A stretch of DNA of 64,000 nucleotides, from assembly GCA_024404095.1 (NCBI GenBank), contig JAKSQO010000008.1, positions 1-64,000 on the forward strand, written 5' to 3'. A model generated the notes under the pieces. It saw nothing but the letters and a program-made list of their open reading frames with translations, searched no databases and had not been told where the DNA came from. Below, in pieces: positions 52,088 to 61,145 of this stretch. Position 1 is the first letter of the stretch; each line of letters begins with the position of its first letter. The DNA is from Clostridia bacterium. GTDB lineage: Bacteria > Bacillota > Clostridia > Oscillospirales > Acutalibacteraceae. Both the position numbers and the translations under genes were made by a program.

Positions 52088-54862
52088 CTAAACAGCAATC
52101 TGATCCGCCATTTCAAGAAGACCTGATGCGATTTCGGCGCTGTCGTCAGCAAGATAAACGTCAAGAGTCTGATTTTCAACAATGCTCTCAACAAAGTTCT
52201 TAAGGGGATAGCCGCTGGCATCTGTGAATACCCAGCTGTTAAATCCACCGTTGTCAAGGTCGATACCAAGGGCACTCATATTCTTAACACCGGATGTGTT
52301 ATAAACCTTTGTTGCCCAGTAGCTGTCGGTGTTCTTTATGTAATTATACCAGTTTGCTTGTGTGTAGTTTGAGTTGTTTGAACCGCCTGTGTAAACTACT
52401 TCGTTGCCGCTTGAGTTAATCCATGTCTCGTTTTTATCCGGACGTGTTGTGTCTGAGTCATAACGGTACATTGTGCCGTTGTAGTGAGTCGGAGCACCGT
52501 CAGTTACAAAGATAACATAGATACCGCGATTGCTTGTTTCGTAGTTTTTACCTGTCTTTGCTTTGTAGTTGGCTTTAATCTGTTCGATAGCGCTTGAAGC
52601 CTCCATAAAGCCATAGTCGTAGTTTGTACCACCGTAGGAAAGGTCGCTTGTTGTAGATGCGGCACCGTTTGAGCCGTCAAATGTGATGTATACATTGTTG
52701 CTGCTGTCTGCCTCATATCTGATATTATTAACAGCACTTGTAACTGCGTTATAATTATCATATGAGGTGAAGAGTGTTCTTGTCGGGTCTGCGTAGTATG
52801 ACCAGTTTTTAACATTTGATGTATTCTGCTCATGCTGTTTGTCAAGACCGCCGAAGGTTACGAATGAAATAGTATTGTTATCAAGGTTACCCTCGATATT
52901 ATCAGCAAGAAGAACGCTTGAAAATTCCGCAACTGCATCCTGCATATTCTTAAGCTTTGATATCGCACCGGTCTCTGTCGCAAATGTTGTTGTGCCTGCT
53001 GTCCAGTACATAGAGTTTGAAACGTCTGTTACGAAAAGAACGTCAACACTGCTTGAATAGAAGGGCGGAACAGCCGTAGCAGTAAGGCTTACTTCACCAA
53101 TGCCTGTGTTTTTGAGTTCTTCACCCGTTGCCCATTTATCAATTTTAACTGAACCTTCGTGAGGGAATACTGGATAATCCGGATCCTCGTTTTCAGCTGA
53201 AGGAGTTGCTGCGAGAGCGTAGACACTCATATGATTTGTAACAAAAGAAGCTTTTCCGTTGCTGTAATTGTGAGATATAAGCTGAGGTTCACCGTTCTCA
53301 GGAAGATAATAAACCTTTACAGAAGCTACGCTGAAATTCTGAGGAACAGGAATTGATACTGTAACTGAATCGCCCTGTGTATAGTTTGTGAGATTGATGT
53401 CATAAGCCACACAGTCTCTTGAACCGAAAACGCCCGAGCTTTTTACTGTTGAAGTAACATCGTTTACTGACATTGCAGATGCTTTGGTTCCTTCAACTGT
53501 AATGCCTGTTGAATTATCAGTAATATCTCTGATTTCAGGTTCGGGTGTTTTAAGGCTGTTTTCATACAACTCAAGAACCTGAGCATAAGCCATGATGAAA
53601 GGACCGAAGCCCTTACCTTCGTTAGAATAGTAATAGCTTGTTGTCTGATAATTGTCAGAACCGTTTGCGCTTGCCTTGAAGTATATATCGGAAAGGGTTG
53701 TGCCGGAAAGCTTATTGCTTACCATTCCTTTAAAGGCCGCTTTTGCGTATACGCCGTATGAATCGTCAAGCCATCCGTTGTTTACGCCCTTTGCGATTGT
53801 GTATGCCATCATTGCAGTACCGCTTGTTTCAAGTCTGTTTGTGCTTGTAACAGACTTATCAGTGAGGTTAGCCCACATACCTGTTGAAGCATCCTGATAG
53901 GGGAGCATATTGTCAACAAGATCTTTAAGAATAACCTTCATTGTATCAAGCTGAGTGCCGCTCATATACTGCATAACATCTACTACTGCCATAGCGTACC
54001 AGCCGATACCACGTGTCCAATGGTAGTTACAGTAATCTGTTTTTGAGTTGAGTGCGTGATAGTAAAGTCCTGTTGTAGAATTTCTATCATTATTATAGAG
54101 CCACTGGAAGCGACTGAAAATCTTATTCATCTGAGCTGTATCATTTGAATAATAAGCGTACTCTGCCATAAACGGCTGAATCATATAGATACCGTCAAGC
54201 CATACCTTATATGTCGGAGCTGTCGAAGAGTTCCAGTTTGAATGCCAGTAGTTATAACCAAGCTCGGATTTAGCATAGCTGCTGCCGGTGCCTGTTGTGA
54301 GGTCATTATAGAGTGTTGTTGCCATCTTGTAATATTTGCTTGAGGTATTAACATTTCCGTTAGCGTCCTTAGCCATATCAATAAGAAGGCTTGCGGTTTT
54401 ATAGCAGTCAGCGCCGTGATAATCAACGTAACCTGCTGCATCCTTTGAGGTGTTACCTGAAGTACATTTTGCCCATGTGCCGTTTGAAGAAATCATTGTG
54501 CTCATGTAGCTTTCAGCATAATTTCTGTATGTGCTGTTTTTAGTGTAGTCGTAGATATCTTCAATACCTTCAAAAACTACACCGTTATAATAGCTCCACT
54601 CAAAAAGATATGATTTATTAGCGGTTTCACGCTTTTCATTATCCCATGAGAACTGTGTTCCGAATTTTGAAACAACAGTTGACGGGACGTTAGCGGAGCT
54701 GTTTACAGTTTGTGAGTCGATAAACGATTTTGCACTGTTCAGCGCGCTGAGCATCTGACTGTCCTGTACATCCGCAATCGCGGATGCTGTAACGCTGACA
54801 AAAGAAATCATCATTGCAATTACAAGGATAATGGATAATGTTTTTTTTAGCGTTTTTTTCAT
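52088..54862 (-). CDS. GH105-like plus VWA surface protein, proximal part ending at amber TAG
   Basis: 924 codons. Signal peptide 1-29 (ends ASA). Residues 35-440 resemble GH105 unsaturated rhamnogalacturonyl hydrolases (KVWLDGIYMIQPFMAEYA near 218-235, HWTRGIGWYAMAVVDVM near 280-296). A beta linker with Ser/Asn content follows, then a VWA domain from about 560 with the MIDAS motif FVTDVSNSMYW near 604-614, ending as DDSAEIASGLLEMADQIAV-TAG. The paralogue continues without a stop here. In known proteins VWA domains at the head of long stalks act as adhesin tips; fusion to a pectin-type hydrolase is unusual. Strong ribosome site (GGGGG) and an extended -10 promoter precede it. Confidence 0.78.
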   Translation of the reverse strand: MKKTLKKTLSIILVIAMMISFVSVTASAIADVQDSQMLSALNSAKSFIDSQTVNSSANVPSTVVSKFGTQFSWDNEKRETANKSYLFEWSYYNGVVFEGIEDIYDYTKNSTYRNYAESYMSTMISSNGTWAKCTSGNTSKDAAGYVDYHGADCYKTASLLIDMAKDANGNVNTSSKYYKMATTLYNDLTTGTGSSYAKSELGYNYWHSNWNSSTAPTYKVWLDGIYMIQPFMAEYAYYSNDTAQMNKIFSRFQWLYNNDRNSTTGLYYHALNSKTDYCNYHWTRGIGWYAMAVVDVMQYMSGTQLDTMKVILKDLVDNMLPYQDASTGMWANLTDKSVTSTNRLETSGTAMMAYTIAKGVNNGWLDDSYGVYAKAAFKGMVSNKLSGTTLSDIYFKASANGSDNYQTTSYYYSNEGKGFGPFIMAYAQVLELYENSLKTPEPEIRDITDNSTGITVEGTKASAMSVNDVTSTVKSSGVFGSRDCVAYDINLTNYTQGDSVTVSIPVPQNFSVASVKVYYLPENGEPQLISHNYSNGKASFVTNHMSVYALAATPSAENEDPDYPVFPHEGSVKIDKWATGEELKNTGIGEVSLTATAVPPFYSSSVDVLFVTDVSNSMYWTAGTTTFATETGAISKLKNMQDAVAEFSSVLLADNIEGNLDNNTISFVTFGGLDKQHEQNTSNVKNWSYYADPTRTLFTSYDNYNAVTSAVNNIRYEADSSNNVYITFDGSNGAASTTSDLSYGGTNYDYGFMEASSAIEQIKANYKAKTGKNYETSNRGIYVIFVTDGAPTHYNGTMYRYDSDTTRPDKNETWINSSGNEVVYTGGSNNSNYTQANWYNYIKNTDSYWATKVYNTSGVKNMSALGIDLDNGGFNSWVFTDASGYPLKNFVESIVENQTLDVYLADDSAEIASGLLEMADQIAV

Positions 54863-55303
54863 AAGATTTACCCCCTGTACCTTAAAAATATCACAATAAA
54901 GATATGTAAATATATTCTAAGGATATTTTACACCTTGATTATATCATAGGAAATCACTGCAATCTACCATATTTGTGCAAAAACACCAACAAAATAATAA
55001 GCTTTTACAATCTGTATTGTTGTATAATTTCAAAAAAATAATCAACATTAAGAAAAAATTTGTTTAAATCATACAATAATTCTGCGATATGTTAAATTTA
55101 ATATCGCGATTATTCTGTGATAGAAAAATAAATGATATAAAAACGGCAATATTGTTGTCTAAAATATACAAAATGTAAAAAATGTAAATTTTCGACCATT
55201 TTTGTTTGAAAGAATATTTGCATATGATTAACAATTAGGGGTATGGTGATGCTTTTGCTTATCAGATGAATTTCCGATCTCGTTTTGCAATACTGCATAA
55301 ATA
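54863..55303. other. AT-rich intergenic stretch with upstream promoter of the GH105-VWA gene
   Basis: No gene is visible. On the minus strand TGATATAAT (54938-54946) is an extended -10, giving a leader of about 70 nt before the GH105-VWA gene. The rest is low-complexity A/T sequence between two tandem paralogues. Confidence 0.6.
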
Positions 55304-55331
55304 AAACTGCCCGCCATACAGCGAGCAGTTT
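55304..55331 (-). terminator. Terminator of second VWA gene
   Basis: AAACTGCCCGC and GCGAGCAGTTT pair over 11 bp (one G-U) with a 6-nt loop; TTTATTTATG follows on the minus strand. Confidence 0.8.
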
Positions 55332-55357
55332 CGGGATGTATGAAATTTTGTGGTAGA

Positions 55358-55590
55358 TTATTTCCAAAGCCAACCAAGGCCGAAGATTGTAAGGATAACC
55401 TGAGCAAATGAAACCTTAACATTGATCTTATAGCTGGTCTGAAGACCCTGGTAGTTTACAATAACACTTCTTTTGCCTGACTTGTCAGCCTTATAGGTGC
55501 TGAGAGTGTAACCGTTCTTCACAACCTTTGTTGTACCGTCGGAGTAGGTGACAAGAAGCTCAAGACCGCTTGCGTCGATTTCATCGCCGT
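55358..55590 (-). pseudogene. C-terminal remnant of second VWA protein (Big_3 domain), out of frame
   Basis: Minus-strand reading from about 55590: YGDEIDASGLELLVTYSDG, then KNGYTLSTYKADKSGKRSV, VNYQGLQTSYKINVKV, ending FGLGWLWK and TAA at 55358-55360. It matches the C-terminal Ig-type domain of the first giant protein, but joins the upstream part (NKNGNDITVT) out of frame. The missing part relative to the paralogue is about 2 kb, so an internal deletion is likely. Confidence 0.65.
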
Positions 55591-58383
55591 AACTGTGATA
55601 TCATTACCGTTTTTGTTCTTAATGTTTTTGTAGGTGTAATTATTGTACGTAGTAGAGGCGGATGAAAAAGAACCAATCGAAGTATTTCCAAAATAGAGAT
55701 TTATATAATATGTTGTCCAAAAGAAACCTTGCGTTGAATAATATGCTGAAACTACCGTACCGTCAGGAAGTGTTGCCAAAACGGTTTTGTTGTTTGAATC
55801 ATTTGAAATAGAACGAGTTGATGATACTGTATCGCCTAATTCGTAATATGTTCTCTCAACCTTTGTTTCAATTGTTTTGGAATCAAGCTGATAATCCTTA
55901 ACAATATAAAGTGTACCCTTAAGATTGGTAATTGCGTAGCTTCCGTCAATTACGTAATCACCGTCTGCAAGAGAAGCTGCAATCTGTGTGCCGCTTGTGC
56001 TGCCTGCTGCATACTTTGTGATTTTACCGTTTGACTCAACTACATATCTTGCAGCACCCGTATTGTTTGAAGAAGTAACTTTACCGATTTCGGGATAAAC
56101 GTAATTTGTACCACTGAGAGCAAAGGGAGTAACCACATTTTTTCCGAGAGGAACGATTGTGTTCTTATCAACTGTTCCGTCAAGAACCTTTGCAACACCG
56201 TTTGAAAGCTTTACTGTATCAGCAGTCATCTTTCCTGCTGAAGGAGGAGTTGTTGTAAGTCCGTTGATTACGAAGCTACCGTTGTCATTTGCGAGAGGAT
56301 CTGAAAGAATAGTCTTACCATAGTCAAGAACTACAACATCCGGGTTGATTTGAAGCTTGATGATTGCAAAAGAAACCTTGACATCGTTGTACTGCGATGC
56401 TTTTACGTTGCCGTTTGTATCGGTAGTTGCATCTTCAGGGATAGAAACGATTGTAGTTTTTGTATCGTCGTTAACCTTTGCCTCACCGTGGCTGCCGCTT
56501 GCCATGAAAATGTCAAATGAAGAATCCTCGTTGTAGAGGTAGTAGCCCTCGGGAAGAATTTTTTGAAGAAGATCATAGTCAATTTCATAAGAAGTATTGA
56601 GATAAGCTTCTACCGTTTGGAGTTCACTCATAACCTCTCTGTTTTCAAATGAAACCTTGTCTCCGTTAAGATTGATCGGATTTCCGTCAGTATCTACAAG
56701 ATAAAGCTCATAAGCTAACTTTGCCTCATCCCAGGGAAGATAGGGAACAGGGTAGGTCTTTTCACGCTGAACGCCCTTATAGTCTTTATAATAAAGCTTT
56801 GCTTCGTTGTTTGTTGCGAAGCTGCCCTCTTCACGTTCACCTTCCATTGAACCATCGAGGTAAATGTTGTATGTAAGCCTGATTTCATCTTCAGAAAGTG
56901 TTCCGAGGTACCAGAGTAAACTCTTGGGTGTAAGAACCTTACCTTTTTCAGTTACAACGTCATGGTCGGTTGTATTATACGTGAAGAATGAAGCATCAAT
57001 AATACCGTTTTTAAGAATATTGCCGCTTTTTCTGTCAGAAAATGCCTGTGTACCGTCAGCGCTGAATGTAACTGTTTCAATAACACTCGGTGTGCCGTAA
57101 TACTGACCAATCATACTCTCGGTAACTGTTACACCGTTCATTCGTGTACCGACATCTGACTTGTGATAAGTCGGATAACGCATAACTTTGATTGTCGGTG
57201 TAATTCCATAGTCGGAAAGCTTGATAACATTTCCGTTTGCGTCAGTTACTGTAGAAGCTCGCTGAAGGTCAAAATTTGTACCCATAAGGTCGATTGTATA
57301 TGAACCCTCAGACATTGAAGAAACTTCTTTGGCAATAGAAGCAAGGTTTTCTGCAAGTTCAAGTTGGTCTTCTGCAAGTCCGACATCAAGTGTCTGATTT
57401 GTGACAATACCTGAAAGTACATTTTCAAGGGGATAACCCTCTGCTTTTGTGAAAATCCAATAGTCTGTGTTTGCCTGGAAACCGCCGTTCGGGAAGTCAA
57501 TACCGATACAACTCATGTTGGTAACATGATCCATATTGTATACTTTTGTTGCCCATGCGTGGTCAGTATTCTTTATGTAGTTATACCACTGAGCCTGTGT
57601 GACATCGTTTGTACCATTGTATCCGTTATAAGAGTACTGTTTGTTAGTATTAGGATCGGTATAAACCATTGTGCCTGCAGGGCTGCTGGAACCAACAGGC
57701 TTATATTGAAGACCGTTATAAAGTGTAGGAGCACCGTCGGTAACAAAAATAACGTAAATCTGACGTGAGGTTGAGTCGTAGTTTTCACCGGTCTGGGTAT
57801 AATACTCTGACTTAACATTGTTGATAGCATTGTATGCTTGCATCATACCAACGTCGTAGTTTGTACCGCCGTAGTTTCTGTCAGATGAGTTTGTGCTCTT
57901 CTGACCGTTGAAAGTAAGGTAATATGTGTTGCTTTCAGGCATATTGAAAGTAATTGCATTTACCTTTGATTTAATATCGTCAATATCTCTGTTAGCGATA
58001 AAAAGTGTACGTGTGGGATCTGTGTATTCATAAGAAGTGCTCGTGACGTCAGCATCCCAACCGCCAAAGGTTGTGAATGTAACTGTATTATTGCCTCGGA
58101 TATTGCCCGTAATGTTATTTGAGAGGAAAACTTCTGAGAAATCCGATACAGCTTTCTGCATATTCTGAAGCTTACTTGTCTCGCCTGAACCGGGAGCTCT
58201 TGTTGTACCTGCAACCCATGCCATTGAGTTTGAAACGTCAGTTACAAAAACAACGTCAACGCCAAATGAATAGATAGGAGGAACAGCAGTAACAGAAAGG
58301 CTTACTTCACCGACACCGGTTTCTTTAAGATGTTCTCCTGTTGCCCATTTGTCAACCTTAACTGAGCCGTCAGCAGGGAACAC
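55519..58383 (-). CDS. Giant VWA surface protein, paralogue 2, main frame
   Basis: 954 codons from a non-standard start; the real frame stays open upstream to about 58740. Upstream codons read VESSGGYYRYAGPNTYEL and then TVKIGSSVLDTIVVTV, an Ig-like domain. The VWA domain follows (VDVVFVTDVSNSMAWVAG, MIDAS DVSNS near 45-49 of this frame), then the stalk regions also seen in paralogue 1 (VTESMIGQYYG, YKDYKGVQREKTYPVPYL). The frame ends in a few nonsense-like residues after NKNGNDITVT because of a downstream deletion. Unlike paralogue 1 there is no amber codon after the VWA. Probably a decayed gene or one with an altered C-terminus. Confidence 0.65.
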   Translation of the reverse strand: MFPADGSVKVDKWATGEHLKETGVGEVSLSVTAVPPIYSFGVDVVFVTDVSNSMAWVAGTTRAPGSGETSKLQNMQKAVSDFSEVFLSNNITGNIRGNNTVTFTTFGGWDADVTSTSYEYTDPTRTLFIANRDIDDIKSKVNAITFNMPESNTYYLTFNGQKSTNSSDRNYGGTNYDVGMMQAYNAINNVKSEYYTQTGENYDSTSRQIYVIFVTDGAPTLYNGLQYKPVGSSSPAGTMVYTDPNTNKQYSYNGYNGTNDVTQAQWYNYIKNTDHAWATKVYNMDHVTNMSCIGIDFPNGGFQANTDYWIFTKAEGYPLENVLSGIVTNQTLDVGLAEDQLELAENLASIAKEVSSMSEGSYTIDLMGTNFDLQRASTVTDANGNVIKLSDYGITPTIKVMRYPTYHKSDVGTRMNGVTVTESMIGQYYGTPSVIETVTFSADGTQAFSDRKSGNILKNGIIDASFFTYNTTDHDVVTEKGKVLTPKSLLWYLGTLSEDEIRLTYNIYLDGSMEGEREEGSFATNNEAKLYYKDYKGVQREKTYPVPYLPWDEAKLAYELYLVDTDGNPINLNGDKVSFENREVMSELQTVEAYLNTSYEIDYDLLQKILPEGYYLYNEDSSFDIFMASGSHGEAKVNDDTKTTIVSIPEDATTDTNGNVKASQYNDVKVSFAIIKLQINPDVVVLDYGKTILSDPLANDNGSFVINGLTTTPPSAGKMTADTVKLSNGVAKVLDGTVDKNTIVPLGKNVVTPFALSGTNYVYPEIGKVTSSNNTGAARYVVESNGKITKYAAGSTSGTQIAASLADGDYVIDGSYAITNLKGTLYIVKDYQLDSKTIETKVERTYYELGDTVSSTRSISNDSNNKTVLATLPDGTVVSAYYSTQGFFWTTYYINLYFGNTSIGSFSSASTTYNNYTYKNIKNKNGNDITVTAMKSTQAVLSFLSPTPTVQQRL

Positions 58384-58625
58384 GGGAAGTCCGTCACCGG
58401 CATTAGGATCCTCAGGGATGACAGGATCGGTTGCGGCTGATTTAACTGTAACTACAATTGTATCAAGAACAGATGAACCGATTTTAACAGTTGCTGTGTA
58501 TGTTCCGACTGAATTAGCATTGAGAGTCTTATCCCATGTGATTGTTGCGTTGCTGTCTGCAAGACTGAGTGTCTGATAATTTGAAGCAGAAGCGCTGGTC
58601 TTGTACTGAATAACAGCGTCATTTT

Positions 58626-59300
58626 CTACATCATGGAAGGTAAAGTCCTGACCTGCTGTAAGCTCATAAGTATTGGGACCGGCATATCTGTAATATCCGC
58701 CTGATGATTCAACATCAACATAGACGGTGTCGGATTTGTGTATGCATAAATCTGAGAACTTGAGCTGCGGAGAGCAATTCCGTTGCTGTTTTCATACATA
58801 TAACCTGAGCTGCAGTAAATCTGATTGTTAGCAAATGTCCATGCTGAGCTGCCGGTTGAAGATGTAATTGATGAACCGTTATTCACAATATACTTGCCTG
58901 AATATGAATTATAAAGAGTGTTGTTGTTGGTTCTTGTAACAGCACAGTGCTCGATTTCTGCATCGGCAAGAACATAATTTGTCCATGCCCACCATGTGTC
59001 GTTTCCGTCTGCGGATGTGTAATACTTTGTTGCACCTCCGCTCTGACCGACTGTAACCGCTTTGGAATTACCGTTTTCGTCGATAATATAGTTACTGCCT
59101 CCGATAAGTCCGGTATAGCCGTTCCAAAGCTGATCAGCTTTGATATAAAGTGTTCTTGCAACACGACCCGACTGACCTGCGATATACACCCAGTCGCTTG
59201 CCATTGCGATTACTGATAATCCTGCTGTCATGCAGCTGAGTACCATAATCACGGCAAGAACAAATGATGTTGCTTTTTTGAGGATTTTTGTTTTTCTCAT
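58626..59300 (-). CDS. N-terminal part of paralogue 2, frameshifted
   Basis: Starts MRKTKILKKATSFVLAVIMV, a signal peptide (cleavage near AMA-SDW), followed by a Gly/Ser/Trp/Tyr-rich domain of about 180 residues (TWWAWTNYVLADAEIEHCAV). Around 58722-58743 the coding signal passes to another frame (SDTVYVDVESSGGYY), and the remaining 30 codons here are out-of-frame. So this is the 5' part of the gene continued at 55519-58383. ATG at 59300 chosen for the signal peptide; AAAGGG is 12 bases upstream; ATG 59312 is an alternative. Confidence 0.6.
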   Translation of the reverse strand: MRKTKILKKATSFVLAVIMVLSCMTAGLSVIAMASDWVYIAGQSGRVARTLYIKADQLWNGYTGLIGGSNYIIDENGNSKAVTVGQSGGATKYYTSADGNDTWWAWTNYVLADAEIEHCAVTRTNNNTLYNSYSGKYIVNNGSSITSSTGSSAWTFANNQIYCSSGYMYENSNGIALRSSSSQIYAYTNPTPSMLMLNHQADITDMPVPILMSLQQVRTLPSMM

Positions 59301-59782
59301 TCCTTCATACATCCCTTTCGCATTATATTCTATAAGGCACAATATAGTGTCTGAAAACAGACTGTTGTATAATATCTTGTACCTTTACCTACAGTTACAA
59401 ATTTTAACATCTGTAAAGCAAAATTTCAATATGTAAAAATAAACAAAGAAATCGAAAATAGAATAAAAAATGATTGAATGCATACAAATTGACAGAATGT
59501 TGCTCCTGAATCAGGCGAAATCTTTGTAAAATGTGATGGAATTGTAACAGCATTGCAACAATCTAATCACAAATTACTTACATGAAATCAGAAATGACCA
59601 TACAAAAAAGCGTAATGTCTTATAAATAAATGTAAAGAAATACAACTGAAAAAATCCTTTGGCTATATGATACAAAAAAATCTGTATTTTAAGGTGATTG
59701 TTGATATACACGGTGCTTATTAACAATTTGCTTATTGAAAAAACAGGAATCAGATGATAGAATATACCTATGGAGTGATTAT
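59301..59782. other. Divergent AT-rich intergenic region
   Basis: No gene is visible. On the plus strand TTGAAA (59735-59740), a 17-nt spacer and TAGAAT (59758-59763) form the promoter of the GH30 gene. Leftward promoter elements for the VWA paralogue must lie near 59310-59400, but I see no strong consensus there. Confidence 0.6.
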
Positions 59783-61141
59783 ATGAAACTTTCAGTAAAC
59801 GAACGCATAAGATATCAGATATTCGATGGCTTTGGCGCAAGCGGCGCATGGTGGGCTCAGGTTGTCGGTGGATGGGATGAGGTTGATGAAAGCGGAATGT
59901 CCAAAAGGGACAGAATATCCCAACTTTTATATAATAAAGAGAATGGAATAGGACTGCGTACATACCGTTACAATATCGGTGGAGGTTCGGCTGAAAGCGG
60001 CAGGGGTATCTACTGGGACGATGCCAGGCGTGCCGAGTGCTTCGGTTCTGTCGGTAACTATGATTTCAGCAGAGATGCAAATGCTGTTTATATGATGCGC
60101 AAGGCAGCAGAGGATGGAGCCGATGAAATAATACTTTTTGTAAACTCACCTGTGGAATCACTTACAAAGAACGGGATGGCCCAGCTTGGCAAACGTCAGA
60201 TTTTCAGAACCAACCTCGCTAAAAAGAATTATGATAAATTTGCACAATACTGTCTTGACGTGACAGAGCACTTTGTAAAAGAGGGCTTGCCGATAAAGTA
60301 TCTTTCACCCGTCAATGAACCGCTGTGGATCTGGAACGGCGGACAGGAGGGCTGTCACTATTCGCCCCGTCAGGCAGGTCTTGTAATGAAATGCGTTGCC
60401 GAAAAGCTGAAAACACGTCCTGCTCTTAAGGGTGTACGCCTTTCGGGTGTGGAGAACGGCGACATAAGATGGTTCAATAAATCGTATACGCGCGAAATGC
60501 TCAGACATAAGTCTGTGCGTGAGCTTGTTGACAGCGTTGATATACATTCGTATTTTATCAATAATGTTGAAGTACCTTTTTTCAACAACAGAATAGGCTT
60601 CCTTAAAAGATATAGAAATTGGATGGACAGAAGATATCCCGATGTGCCTGTCAAAATGAGCGAATGGACTCACATGAAGGGCGGCAGGGATGCAGGCATG
60701 GATTCTGCACTTGAAACAGCTAAGGTTATTATGGAGGATATTTCAGTTCTGAATGTTACCTCATGGCAGCATTGGCTTGCCTGTTCTCCTTATGATTACT
60801 GCGACGGACTTATCTATCTTGATTTTGACAATCGTACATACAGTATTACTAAAAGATATTATGTTACAGGAAATTTTTCAAAGTTTATTCCGTTCGGTGC
60901 ACAGCGTTTTGAAATAAGCACCGATTGTGAAAATATTAAGACGGTCGGCTTTATAAATAATGGAGATTGCACAGTTGTTTTTGCAAATTTTGCAGATAAA
61001 ACGGAAGATTTCACCGCAGATAAGGACGGAGTAATATACATAACAGATGAAAATCGAAGCCTTGAGAAAACTGAAATCAGAGCGGGGGATAAAATTATTC
61101 TTCCTGCAAGATCCGTTACAACTTATATCTATCGGAGTTGA
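59783..61141 (+). CDS. GH30-family glycoside hydrolase (cytoplasmic)
   Basis: 452-residue retaining glycosidase of the GH30 type (glucosylceramidase/xylanase group). QIFDGFGASGAWWAQ near 11-25 is the GH30 opening; YNIGGGSAESGRG near 65-77; LSPVNEPLW near 173-181 provides the acid/base Glu; VKMSEWTHM near 290-298 provides the nucleophile Glu. The C-terminal beta domain completes the fold. No signal peptide, so it acts on imported oligosaccharides. The ATG at 59783 has GGAGTG 6 bases upstream; a longer frame from 59735 overlaps the promoter. It overlaps nothing and lies 4 bases before a GPH carrier gene, suggesting a transport-plus-hydrolysis operon. Confidence 0.9.
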   Translation: MKLSVNERIRYQIFDGFGASGAWWAQVVGGWDEVDESGMSKRDRISQLLYNKENGIGLRTYRYNIGGGSAESGRGIYWDDARRAECFGSVGNYDFSRDANAVYMMRKAAEDGADEIILFVNSPVESLTKNGMAQLGKRQIFRTNLAKKNYDKFAQYCLDVTEHFVKEGLPIKYLSPVNEPLWIWNGGQEGCHYSPRQAGLVMKCVAEKLKTRPALKGVRLSGVENGDIRWFNKSYTREMLRHKSVRELVDSVDIHSYFINNVEVPFFNNRIGFLKRYRNWMDRRYPDVPVKMSEWTHMKGGRDAGMDSALETAKVIMEDISVLNVTSWQHWLACSPYDYCDGLIYLDFDNRTYSITKRYYVTGNFSKFIPFGAQRFEISTDCENIKTVGFINNGDCTVVFANFADKTEDFTADKDGVIYITDENRSLEKTEIRAGDKIILPARSVTTYIYRS

Positions 61142-61145
61142 TTAT

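Noticed and set aside
48134..54862. Pyrrolysine or genome-wide TAG recoding
   Set aside because: TAG ends the esterase at 14153 next to a terminator, so it is used as a stop here, and the protein is not a known pyrrolysine-dependent enzyme; nonsense mutation remains the simplest reading.
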